Shown one piece after another: positions 36,468 to 44,920 of a DNA stretch of 64,000 nucleotides. The translations under genes and the position numbers were made by a program. The stretch lies in the NCBI RefSeq assembly GCF_947488565.1, contig NZ_CANKZC010000005.1:150927-214926 (forward strand), in the 5' to 3' direction. The notes beneath the pieces were generated by a model that was not told the origin of the DNA, did not search any database, and saw only the letters and a program-made list of their open reading frames with translations. Positions within the stretch are counted from its first letter, which is position 1. Each line of letters begins with the position of its first letter. This DNA comes from an uncultured Psychrobacter sp. Lineage in GTDB: Bacteria > Pseudomonadota > Gammaproteobacteria > Pseudomonadales > Moraxellaceae.

Positions 36468-37511
36468 CTAAGTCGTCAGCTCTTGACGCACGATTGCCGC
36501 GCCAGCGCTTAATGCTTGTAGCTTACCGCGGGCAACCTCACGAGAGAGCGGTGCCATGCCGCAGTTGGTCGACGGATATAGCTTATCGGCATCGACGAAC
36601 TGCAAGGCTTTGCGTAAGGTATCGGCCACTTCCTCAGCCGTTTCAATGGTGTTGGTGGCGACATCGATAGCACCGATCATCACTTTTTTACCGCGAATCA
36701 GCTCAATCAAGTCCATAGGCACATGCGAGTTTTGACATTCAAGCGAGATAATATCGATATTCGACTGCTGCAATTTGGGAAACGCTTGCTCGTATTGACG
36801 CCACTCGGAACCCAGTGTTTTTTTCCAATTATTATTGGCTTCGATACCATAACCGTAGCAGATATGCACCGCCGTTTCACACTTTAGCCCTTCGATAGCG
36901 CGCTCAAGCGTAGCCACGCCCCAATCATTAACATCATCAAAGAACACGTTAAATGCAGGCTCATCGAACTGAATAATATCGACACCAGCCGCTTCTAATT
37001 CGCGCGCTTCCTCGTTAAGGATTTTAGCAAATTCCCAAGCGAGCTTTTCACGGCTTTTATAATGCGCATCGTATAGCGTATCGATCATGGTCATCGGGCC
37101 TGGTAGCGCCCATTTGATCGGCTGATCGGTTTGCGCGCGCAAAAACTTGGCATCGTCAACAAACACGGGCTTAGTACGGCTGACCGCGCCTACCACTGTT
37201 GGTACGCTCGCCTCATAGCGATCACGTATTTTGACCGTTTCACGATTCTCAAAATCCACACCTTGCAGGTGCTCAATAAAGGTCGTCACAAAATGCTGGC
37301 GGGTCTGCTCGCCATCGCTGACGATATCGATACCAGCTTGTAATTGCTCTTGCAAAGACACGCGCAAGGCGTCTTGTTTGGCTTCTAATAACTGCTCGCC
37401 ATCTAATGCCCAAGGCGACCAAATTTTTTCAGGTTCTGCCAACCAAGATGGTTTGGGTAAGCTACCAGCGGTTGAGGTTGGTAATAGTAATTTTGATGAT
37501 AATGTTGTCAT
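36468..37511 (-). CDS. mesD: Core methionine synthase MesD (MetE C-domain-like, folate-independent)
   Basis: 347 residues, equal to only the C-terminal catalytic half of MetE. Zinc ligands expected of MetE are in place: His216 and Cys218 in AVHICYG, Glu258 in SLECQNS and Cys317 in STNCGMAP. The N-terminal folate-binding duplicate domain of MetE is absent. Stand-alone core enzymes in aerobic bacteria next to DUF1852 form the MesD family, shown by genetics in Acinetobacter to make methionine without methyl-folate or cobalamin but needing DUF1852 and oxygen. The methyl donor is unknown. mesX lies just upstream on the same strand. Confidence 0.9.
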   Translation of the reverse strand: MTTLSSKLLLPTSTAGSLPKPSWLAEPEKIWSPWALDGEQLLEAKQDALRVSLQEQLQAGIDIVSDGEQTRQHFVTTFIEHLQGVDFENRETVKIRDRYEASVPTVVGAVSRTKPVFVDDAKFLRAQTDQPIKWALPGPMTMIDTLYDAHYKSREKLAWEFAKILNEEARELEAAGVDIIQFDEPAFNVFFDDVNDWGVATLERAIEGLKCETAVHICYGYGIEANNNWKKTLGSEWRQYEQAFPKLQQSNIDIISLECQNSHVPMDLIELIRGKKVMIGAIDVATNTIETAEEVADTLRKALQFVDADKLYPSTNCGMAPLSREVARGKLQALSAGAAIVRQELTT

Positions 37512-37566
37512 AGTGATTTGTCTTTTATATTTTGGTTTTTATAGTAAATGTATGGTGATTTGAGAA

Positions 37567-37638
37567 GAGACTGTTATCTATTTTTTACAGCCTCTGTCAG
37601 CGTAGACACAGCAAGCAAGAAAAATGTATAACAGTCTC
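37567..37638 (+). repeat. Hairpin repeat family, copy C
   Basis: 72 bases in the mesX-mesD gap. The ends GAGACTGTTAT (37567-37577) and ATAACAGTCTC (37628-37638) are perfect inverted repeats. The centre (ACAGCCTCTGTCAGCGTAGA, CACAGCAAGCAAG) is almost identical to copy A, but the stem sequence is different from A and B. Confidence 0.8.
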
Positions 37639-37691
37639 CCTAAATAATCTCTACATCGAACTAGTTTCATATCTTGGCGAATAGCATACTA

Positions 37692-38699
37692 TTAAGCCGC
37701 GCGTTTTCTAACCGTTGAACGGCTAACCTCAAAGTCTGCCGCCCACTCCTCTAAAATATTTTGATACGGCTTAATAAACTGCTCTTCGGTGAACTTACCT
37801 TGCGTTACCGCCATCTGACTACGCTCTTCACGGTCATAGACCACTTGTGTCAGCGAATAGTCTTGATAGGTTAAACTCGGCTGATACACTTGTGCAGCGG
37901 TCGAGTTGGCATTATAAATCTCAGGGCGGTAGATCTTTTGGAACGACTCCATCGTCGCAATAGCGCTGATCAGCTCAAGATCGGTGTAATCACTGAGCAA
38001 ATCACCAGCGAAATAAAACGCCAGCGGTGCCACGCTACCGGTAGGCATGAAATAGCGCACGGTTAAGCCCATCTTATGAAAATAATCATCCGTCAAAGAG
38101 TACTCATCCTGTCTATACTCCACCCCTAATACTGGATGCTGATTGGCAGTGCGATGATAGGCTTTACTGGTTGAGACACTCAGGCAAATCACTGGTGTCT
38201 TGCTAAAGTTAGCTTTGTAGGCCTCTGACTGTAATAAATACTGAAACAGTTTGCCATGTAATTCACCAAACTCCGCTGGCGGCGGGCATCCTGGGTTTTT
38301 ATCGAAATGCTCAGGCAGGACCACGCTAAAGTCGTAATCGCGCACATAGGATGAAAAGCTGTTGCCGATCATGCCATCAATACGGGTATTGTCTTTATGA
38401 TCGACAATAGTGGTTTGTAGCATCTCAATGATCGGAAAGGCGTCGCCCTTACCTTCGATATCCATATTCGCTGAAATAATATCCACCTCAACAGAGTAAC
38501 GATCGGCGTTTGGGTTATCTGAATGCGCTAAAGCATTAAAACGATTGTTAATCATATTAAGCGTCTTGCGCAAATTATCCTCACGCTGCTCACCACGTGC
38601 TAGATTAGCAAAATTGGTGGTCAGACGCGTGCTCTCTGCAGGCTGATAGTTTTCATCGAAACGGATGCGCTTAATTGAACAGCTAAATTCTTTACTCAT
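37692..38699 (-). CDS. mesX: MesX (DUF1852), partner of MesD
   Basis: 335 residues of the DUF1852 family: SCSIKRIRFDENYQPAESTR opening, then NLRKTLNMINNRFN, NRYDFS-type VRDYDFSVVLPEH and the YRQDEYSLTDDYFHKMG segment. No membrane helix or signal peptide. DUF1852 is genetically required for MesD activity in Acinetobacter baylyi; its chemistry is unknown. The name is used because both partners are adjacent here. It is the first gene of the left-going unit, and a MetR-type palindrome lies about 100 bases upstream of the ATG. Confidence 0.9.
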   Translation of the reverse strand: MSKEFSCSIKRIRFDENYQPAESTRLTTNFANLARGEQREDNLRKTLNMINNRFNALAHSDNPNADRYSVEVDIISANMDIEGKGDAFPIIEMLQTTIVDHKDNTRIDGMIGNSFSSYVRDYDFSVVLPEHFDKNPGCPPPAEFGELHGKLFQYLLQSEAYKANFSKTPVICLSVSTSKAYHRTANQHPVLGVEYRQDEYSLTDDYFHKMGLTVRYFMPTGSVAPLAFYFAGDLLSDYTDLELISAIATMESFQKIYRPEIYNANSTAAQVYQPSLTYQDYSLTQVVYDREERSQMAVTQGKFTEEQFIKPYQNILEEWAADFEVSRSTVRKRAA

Positions 38700-38747
38700 G
38701 ATAGATTGCCTTTATTCAAGATAAAACCAAATTTGTGTATGAGGTAG

Positions 38748-38811
38748 ATCATACCCAAACTCTGACATGAATAAAAACGATGTTAATTAAATTTAAGATG
38801 AATATAATTCA
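38748..38811 (-). promoter_or_regulatory. Candidate MetR-activated promoter of mesX
   Basis: A perfect TGAA-N5-TTCA palindrome (38799-38811, the known MetR/LysR-type consensus) lies upstream of a TATGAT box read on the minus strand (38748-38753). No good -35 hexamer is at the right distance, as expected for an activator-dependent promoter. The palindrome centre would be near -64. One such palindrome is expected by chance in a window this size, so its position is the argument. Confidence 0.5.
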
Positions 38812-39092
38812 CTTATGAGCTGATAATATTAGGTAATAATGGTTTTCATGATTAATTTAGACAAATTTGTTAGGTAAAAAAATAGCCTTGTAAAAGCGTG
38901 AACAGTACTAAGGAAGACAAATCTAAGAGTTGACAAACCAATCGTCAATAATCTTACTACGACGAATACAAACCATATATAACGCATGGTACAAAGGGGC
39001 TATTAAGAAAATAGTGGCTGTATTATGGTAACTAACTAACAAATGATAGCAATTAATTATCAATTTCATAGTAGGACAGTTATTAAACCTAA
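38812..39092. other. AT-rich gap upstream of mesX
   Basis: No gene seen between the MetR-like site and the terminator of the orphan Cys-rich gene. A TTGACA at about 38935 has no matching -10 box. Confidence 0.4.
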
Positions 39093-39131
39093 AAAACCCT
39101 ACTATTATTTTATTAATAGTAGGGTTTTCTT
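39093..39131 (-). terminator. Strong terminator after the Cys-rich gene
   Basis: A 15-base-pair perfect stem (AAAACCCTACTATTA at 39093-39107 with TAATAGTAGGGTTTT at 39114-39128) and a six-base loop. On the minus strand it is followed by a T-rich tract and lies about 40 bases after the stop of the 88-residue gene. Confidence 0.85.
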
Positions 39132-39170
39132 ATTAAATATCATGTGAGTTAACGTATTAAATTTATAAAA

Positions 39171-39437
39171 CTAGCATGTTCCACTCGGCGTTTTTCTCTT
39201 TTTAAAACATAACTTTATATTATAAAATGTTTCCGTTCCAAATACATTAACACAGGGACTATACCAAGTATATTTTTCCCCATCCATACAACCATTGTTG
39301 TAACAGAAAAATAGCCATCTATATTCTTTTACTCTTTTAAAGTTATAACACCACTCATCTCTATACTTTTTACATGGATAAGGAAAAATCCATTTCCAAC
39401 ATACTGTCCAATAGCTTACTGTTTCATGGGTAACCAT
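39171..39437 (-). CDS. Cysteine- and aromatic-rich 88-residue orphan protein
   Basis: No family recognised. The ATG has an excellent site (GCGGAGGTG, five bases ahead), and a strong terminator follows, so it is likely a real gene. Eight Cys (positions 13, 22, 30, 45, 50, 62, 77, 88, the last residue) and very many Trp/Tyr/Phe in a basic protein; GCMDGEKYTWYSPC in the centre. No signal peptide. It stands alone in an AT-rich stretch, suggesting acquired DNA. A small secreted or toxin-like peptide is possible but unproven. Confidence 0.6.
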   Translation of the reverse strand: MVTHETVSYWTVCWKWIFPYPCKKYRDEWCYNFKRVKEYRWLFFCYNNGCMDGEKYTWYSPCVNVFGTETFYNIKLCFKKRKTPSGTC

Positions 39438-40024
39438 TTCACACCTCCGCTGTCTTAATTATGAGACTTAAGAACGCTATGTATATAGTATATTACATAT
39501 ATAATATGTATATTAGATTAAGAGTGAAATAACTACAATTAAAAACATTATTGTCAATAATTTTGGATAGATACATTCTAGTAAAGTTTTAATCTCAATT
39601 TAATATGATTTGAATAATCTAGTTAATTAATAAGACACCATGCTGTTGATCAAAAATTCAAGTTACGTAAATAGTAAAGGACAGTTTAAAAAAAGTGGTA
39701 CGAATTTAAAATGGCTAATACATAAACATTCTAGCTAATATTTACTTTTTTAATATATTAAATCATTAAACAATTACTTATATTACTTTTTAACATCGTT
39801 AATTGAAACAGTATGGATACTTCCTTCTCAGAGCTTCATCACAGTAGACACAGCTCTTTCGAGTACAAATTGTAAGCAGGCATTTGACATACTGTGGATA
39901 CACAACTGGGAAACCATTTTTAGAATGATATAACTTATAGTGTTAAGTGCAGTCTTTTAATTTTATTACGTTATTGATACTGCTCGTATAGGTAGCCAAT
40001 ATCTTTTGTAAGAGAATTAGGCGA
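39438..40024. other. AT-rich gene desert
   Basis: About 590 bases without a supported gene. It contains a possible decayed copy of the hairpin repeat (39809-39894): CAGTATG and CATACTG at the ends and GTAGACACAGC in the centre, as in copies A and C. Confidence 0.45.
39809..39894 (+). repeat. Possible decayed hairpin repeat, copy E
   Basis: CAGTATG (39809-39815) and CATACTG (39888-39894) are inverted ends, and the interior shares the 11-mer GTAGACACAGC with copies A and C. The rest has diverged, so assignment is tentative. Confidence 0.35.
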
Positions 40025-40066
40025 TAAAAAAGGCCAAGACTTGTTCATTCAGTCTTAGCCTTTTCT
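40025..40066 (-). terminator. Terminator after the RND pump genes
   Basis: AAAAAGGCCAAGACT pairs with AGTCTTAGCCTTTT, with one mismatch. On the minus strand it lies about 15 bases after the RND transporter stop and ends in T residues. Confidence 0.8.
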
Positions 40067-40079
40067 ATGCTTACTAAAG

Positions 40080-43000
40080 CTATATTTTGTCAGCAGCCGG
40101 ATTATTGTTATCTTTACCATGCGGTGTCAACCATTTAGCAAACCATCCTGACAAATCATCCATCAAAGTATATACGACTGGAATTACGACCAAACTTAAT
40201 AGCGTTGAGGTTACCAGACCGCCTAACACAGCAGCTGCCATCGGGCGTCTAAAGGTAGGATCGGCATCACCCCAGCCAAACACGAGCGGCAACATGCCAG
40301 CACCCATTGCAATAGTCGTCATAATGATAGGACGGGCGCGCTTGCGACAGGCATCGATAATAGCCTCAAAACGTGCTAAGCCTCTGTTTTGCGCAATAAT
40401 GGCATAATCGACCAATAAAATAGAATTTTTGGTTGCGATACCCATTAGCATAATAAAACCAATCATCGACGGCATCGATAGACTACTACCCGTAATAACT
40501 AAGCCCACGAACGCACCGCCTATCGATAACGGCAGTGCCATTAAAATAGTAAAGGGCTGTAAAAGCTTACCAAAGAGTAGAATTAAGACGCCTAAGATAC
40601 AGATAATACCCACTGACATGGCAATGACAAAACCGCTAAATAGCTCAGCCATGTTTTCTGCTTGACCCTGTGCAATCATCGTAATAGAAGCTGGAAGTTG
40701 CTGCATGGAAGAGGTGTTTTTGACTGCATTTATCAATTCACCAAGCTCACCTGCACCAGGCTGCACTGTAATAGTGATTGAACGTTCACGGTCAAGTCGG
40801 CTGATCTTTGCAGGCCCTGTACCAAACTTGAGATCAGCAACTTCGCCGACACGTACACCTTGTCCGGCTGGGTTTGTACTAGGTACATACAAGCCTTCTA
40901 ACTGATTGACGTTTTGTTTGGCCACATCAGGTAAGCGCACCACGATAGGGATCTGCCGCGTATCTAAATTGAGCTTGGATAGACGCTGCTCATAATCACC
41001 CACTGTCGCAATCCGTAAGGTGGTTGCGATATCTTGTGTAGTGACGCCTTTATCTGCCATTGCTAGCCGATTAGGGGTTACAGTCAGCTCTTGTTGCGGT
41101 AAGCTGCGATCACTGGTGACCGCGCCTACAATTGGTAATGCGCGGATATCTGTCATAATTTGCTGGGCAGTCTGCTCTAGCACTTGCGGATTGGTACTGG
41201 TCAATGAAAAGCTATATCCCGTCTCGCCGCCGCTTGATAACCCTACTGTAAAACGCGCACTAGGCACTTCTGTCAATATGGCACTAATATGTTGTTCAAT
41301 CTCCTTTTTGGAGATACGCTCGGCACGCGGTGTCAAAACGATATCTAAACTGGCAATATTCTTTGCGCCGCCACTGCCGCTAGAGCTGTTTGGACCCATC
41401 GCCTCTTGTGCTTGTCCAACTGAAGAAAAAACATGAGCAACTTCAGGCAATACTAAAATACGCTCACGTGCTAATGCGGTCACTCGCTCGGTATCTTGAA
41501 GCTCAACATCAGGTGTCAGCTCAATCCCTACTCGCGTTTGATCAATGTCATTATCAGGAATAAACGAGGTCGGTAGTAGCTGTACTAATGCCAATGACCC
41601 TACAAATAGTAATAAGGTGGCGCCCATCGTTAACCAGCGATGATGAAGTGTCCAGGATACTATCTTTAGATACCAGGTCATCAAGGCGCTTTGTTTTTCG
41701 ACCCGATGTTTTTCTGGTCGCAAAATGTAGGCTGCCATCATTGGTGTAATCAAGCGCGCGACCAATAACGAGGCAAAGATAGCCATCGCTGCTGTCCAAC
41801 CAAATTGGCGGAAGAACTGTCCAACCACACCGCCCATAAAGGCTGTGGGTAAAAATACTGCGATTAAGGTAAAGGTAGTGGCAATAACTGCAAGACCGAT
41901 TTCATCAGCGGCTTCCATTGCCGCTTCATAAGGTGTTTTACCCATCCGTAAATGGCGAATGATATTTTCGACCTCAACGATAGCATCATCGACCAACACT
42001 CCGATGACCAGCGACAACGCCAATAATGAAATAATATTGAGACTAAAATCAAACAGATACATCCCCAAAAAAGTAGGAATGACCGACAATGGCAAAGCCA
42101 CAGCGGCGACGATAGTGGCGCGAATATTGCGTAAAAATAAGAACACCACAACGACTGCTAAAATACCGCCTTCAATCAACATGCGTAACGAAGACTCATA
42201 GTCCTCTTCCACTGGAGTCGCACGGTCGTAGACTTTTTCGACCTCGATATTACTCATCTCAGCACTTAACTGCGCCAGTGCTGCGTCCACTCTCTTGGTA
42301 ACTTCGACTTCACTGGCACCGCGTGAGCGCGTAATGTTAAAGGCGACAACCGTTTTGCCATCTAGCTTGGCAACGGAGCTAGGATCAGCCGCGCCATCCG
42401 TCACTTCAGCCATACGCCCTAACGCTTGTGTGCCGCCAGTAGGTACGGCAATCTGTAACTCGGTAAGCTCACGCGCACGCTCTACCGCTCCCAACACTCG
42501 AATGGTCTGAGTCGTAGTACCAACTTCAGCTTCTCCGCCTGCGCTATCTTGCTGAATACCAGTGATTTGCTGAGACAACTGAGGGATAGAGAGCTGTAAG
42601 CCACTAAGCACGATAGGGTCAGCGGCAACCGTAATCTCACGCTCAAGACCACCAATACGACTGATAGCGCTTACTCCTTGAATATCAGATAAGCGCTTGG
42701 TAATCGTGTCGTCCACGAACCATGATAAGTCCTCAACACTCATATTATTTCCAGTCACAGAATAGGTGACTACTGGAAATCCTGCGGTTGAGACTTTAGT
42801 AATAATAGGATCATTCGCGGCGGCGGGTAAGTCTCCACGTACCTCACCGACAGCTGAACGCACATCATCCATGGCTTCTTGAATGTCTTTTTCTAACACA
42901 AACTCGGTTGCGATAGTCGCAGCGCCTGTTTGTAAGGTAGTACGAATATGCTTAATACCTTCAATGCTAGTCAGTCTGTTTTCAATCTTTTTAGCCACAT

Positions 43001-43190
43001 CGTTTTCAAGCTGGGCTGGGGCGGCTCCTGGCAAAGTAACCGTGACTACGACCGCTGGTAGATCAATATCAGGGAACTGCTGCACTTTCATTTGTTGAAA
43101 GCCAAACAAACCACCGAAAGTGAGCAAGACAAATAATAAAATCGCAACGAGCGGGTTTTTGATAGAATAGGTAGATACATTCATATTCAT
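40080..43190 (-). CDS. RND efflux pump, inner-membrane transporter (HAE1 family)
   Basis: 1036 residues with the AcrB-like plan: one helix at the N-terminus, a large periplasmic loop, helices 2-6, a second periplasmic loop and helices 8-12. The charged relay pair appears in LVIGVLVDDAIVEVENI in helix 4. MKVQQFPDIDLP and the LPGAAPAQLENDV porter segment are typical. The pump uses proton flow to export drugs or metabolites through an outer-membrane channel. The ATG overlaps the adaptor gene stop (ATGA). No outer-membrane partner is encoded nearby, so a TolC/OprM-like channel from elsewhere is presumed. Confidence 0.94.
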   Translation of the reverse strand: MNMNVSTYSIKNPLVAILLFVLLTFGGLFGFQQMKVQQFPDIDLPAVVVTVTLPGAAPAQLENDVAKKIENRLTSIEGIKHIRTTLQTGAATIATEFVLEKDIQEAMDDVRSAVGEVRGDLPAAANDPIITKVSTAGFPVVTYSVTGNNMSVEDLSWFVDDTITKRLSDIQGVSAISRIGGLEREITVAADPIVLSGLQLSIPQLSQQITGIQQDSAGGEAEVGTTTQTIRVLGAVERARELTELQIAVPTGGTQALGRMAEVTDGAADPSSVAKLDGKTVVAFNITRSRGASEVEVTKRVDAALAQLSAEMSNIEVEKVYDRATPVEEDYESSLRMLIEGGILAVVVVFLFLRNIRATIVAAVALPLSVIPTFLGMYLFDFSLNIISLLALSLVIGVLVDDAIVEVENIIRHLRMGKTPYEAAMEAADEIGLAVIATTFTLIAVFLPTAFMGGVVGQFFRQFGWTAAMAIFASLLVARLITPMMAAYILRPEKHRVEKQSALMTWYLKIVSWTLHHRWLTMGATLLLFVGSLALVQLLPTSFIPDNDIDQTRVGIELTPDVELQDTERVTALARERILVLPEVAHVFSSVGQAQEAMGPNSSSGSGGAKNIASLDIVLTPRAERISKKEIEQHISAILTEVPSARFTVGLSSGGETGYSFSLTSTNPQVLEQTAQQIMTDIRALPIVGAVTSDRSLPQQELTVTPNRLAMADKGVTTQDIATTLRIATVGDYEQRLSKLNLDTRQIPIVVRLPDVAKQNVNQLEGLYVPSTNPAGQGVRVGEVADLKFGTGPAKISRLDRERSITITVQPGAGELGELINAVKNTSSMQQLPASITMIAQGQAENMAELFSGFVIAMSVGIICILGVLILLFGKLLQPFTILMALPLSIGGAFVGLVITGSSLSMPSMIGFIMLMGIATKNSILLVDYAIIAQNRGLARFEAIIDACRKRARPIIMTTIAMGAGMLPLVFGWGDADPTFRRPMAAAVLGGLVTSTLLSLVVIPVVYTLMDDLSGWFAKWLTPHGKDNNNPAADKI

Positions 43191-44470
43191 GATGTTGCCT
43201 GCACAGCCTGACTCTCAATGACCCGTACCAAGTCACCATCATTTAAAAAACTACCGCCTTGCTTGACCACTCTAGTATCGCTCGGCAAAGGCTCTGCAAG
43301 TATGGCGCTGTTGTCAATACGATCTCCTAAGGTCACGCGCTGCTGTTGAATACGGCCAACCGTTTTGCCATTTTGGGTTTTGATATCCGTCACTAGCATC
43401 ACATAATCATAGCCATCGTTGCTGACAATGGCGCTATTGGGCACCGTTTGCATGCTTTCGCTACCGAGCAAAAACTCACCAGTTTGGTACATACCTGCAC
43501 GCGCTGCAGAGTTGTCATTTAAGCTTGCATAGATAGTAATTTGACGGTTATTGTCCGCTGTCGGCGCGATACGACTGACTTGCCCCATCACCGACTGGTC
43601 CCTTGGCAAGCTGACTTTAACAGGCGTGCCCACGTTTATATCACCAATTAACTTAGGATCGATATCAGCACGCCACTCTAAAACACCCCCCTTAATAATC
43701 GTAAATAGCGGCTCACCACCTGCGACCATGCCGACCTCAGCCATCTTTTCACTGATTACCCCACTTACGGGCGCGACGACGTTGGCATTCTCAAAGTTTA
43801 GGCGCTGATTGCTTAAGCGCGCTTTTGAGGCTTGCAGGGATGCTCTAGCACGAATCTCAGAAGTACGGTAACGGTCCGCCTCTTGTTTACTGATAGCATC
43901 GATATCAAGTAGCGGTAGCACGCGTGCCGCATCTGCACTCGCATTGGCAAGCGTGGCTTCGGCTTCGGCCACGTCTGCTTCTGCTTGCAACACCTGTTGT
44001 TCCATCGCGTCGGTATCGAATATTGCCAAAACCTGACCTGCCTTAACGCGCGCACCTTCTTCAACCAATACACGCTCAATCGCCACCCCATTGACCTTGG
44101 CACTGACATTGGCAATATCCTTGGCACTAATCGTACCGTCAGCTGTTAGCGTGTTGCCGACACTATCTTGACTCGGCTGTACGGTTTCGACCGTTAAAAC
44201 GGCTTGATCGCTATCGGTATCAATGGGCACCTTATCATTTTGTGTCCCAGAGACAACGGTCGACTCATCCGTAGTCGAGTCATTGCCACCCCAATATTTG
44301 CCTAACAGCACACCAATGACCAGCACTGCTACCAGCACAGGCAATAGCCACACAGGCAGCTTTTTTGAGGGTTTATGCTTAGGCGTATCAGGGTTGCGAT
44401 AAGGCGGCAGCTCACTCTCAGGTGTAGAATTAGACACTTGCTTATCATTAGGGTCTTGAAGGTCACTCAT
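43187..44470 (-). CDS. RND efflux pump, periplasmic adaptor (membrane fusion protein)
   Basis: 427 residues. A cytoplasmic N-terminus of about 35 residues is followed by a signal-anchor helix (about 37-58, WLLPVLVAVLVIGVLLG). After an acidic linker come the biotinyl-lipoyl half motifs (VNGVAIERVLVEEGARVKAG in family style), a coiled-coil hairpin (about 160-220) and beta-barrel domains (IAPTADNNRQITIYASL). It would bridge the transporter to an outer-membrane channel. It overlaps the transporter gene by four bases, so both are made together. Confidence 0.92.
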   Translation of the reverse strand: MSDLQDPNDKQVSNSTPESELPPYRNPDTPKHKPSKKLPVWLLPVLVAVLVIGVLLGKYWGGNDSTTDESTVVSGTQNDKVPIDTDSDQAVLTVETVQPSQDSVGNTLTADGTISAKDIANVSAKVNGVAIERVLVEEGARVKAGQVLAIFDTDAMEQQVLQAEADVAEAEATLANASADAARVLPLLDIDAISKQEADRYRTSEIRARASLQASKARLSNQRLNFENANVVAPVSGVISEKMAEVGMVAGGEPLFTIIKGGVLEWRADIDPKLIGDINVGTPVKVSLPRDQSVMGQVSRIAPTADNNRQITIYASLNDNSAARAGMYQTGEFLLGSESMQTVPNSAIVSNDGYDYVMLVTDIKTQNGKTVGRIQQQRVTLGDRIDNSAILAEPLPSDTRVVKQGGSFLNDGDLVRVIESQAVQATS

Positions 44471-44920
44471 AGTTGGTCTCTATAAATAAGCACATTGGTA
44501 AAAAAGAGGATAAACGTTAATTTTTAGCGGGGTGGTATAGACAGTTTATATTATTGAACGCTTTTTGCATTGTAGTCTATCGTACCAACAGGTCAACTGT
44601 CGTTTATCCTTTTTTATCAATAACTCACCAAGAACTATCGTTAGAATATGAAGTAAACGTGCAGTAATAAAAATATAGAGGTAGGAGTCTATGAGTGGGG
44701 AGTTGTATGATTAACTAAAGAGCCTTTCATGACTCATAAAAAAAGGCTAAAAAATATAAGAACAAGAAAGTATAAGAGTGAAGCAATCTCTAAATAAAAC
44801 TTCTTTTAAAATATACCAATTGGTCAGATGCATAGAAAAGGATAGCACTGACTATTGTTTTTGCATTTATAGTTTATATATGGTTAAAGTTCTACTTGCC
44901 AAACTATCTTATACGTTTTT
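44471..44920. other. Gap between recG and the RND pump genes
   Basis: 450 AT-rich bases. A 10-base palindrome ACCAATTGGT (44815-44824) and a short AGCCTTT/AAAGGCT hairpin (44721-44748) are present but no TetR-type regulator gene. The pump promoter presumably lies here; I could not place it. Confidence 0.45.

Noticed and set aside
19491-37638. CRISPR interpretation of the repeated CAGCGTAGACACAGC sequence
   Set aside because: Copies are thousands of bases apart, each with its own inverted arms, with no spacers or cas genes; it is a dispersed hairpin repeat.
41020-41436. 138-codon plus-strand open frame inside the RND transporter gene
   Set aside because: Opposite a clearly conserved transporter sequence; low-quality composition, no start site evidence.
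44721-44748. Short AGCCTTT/AAAGGCT hairpin as a recG terminator
   Set aside because: Only seven base pairs with a long loop and no clear T-run after it on the minus strand.
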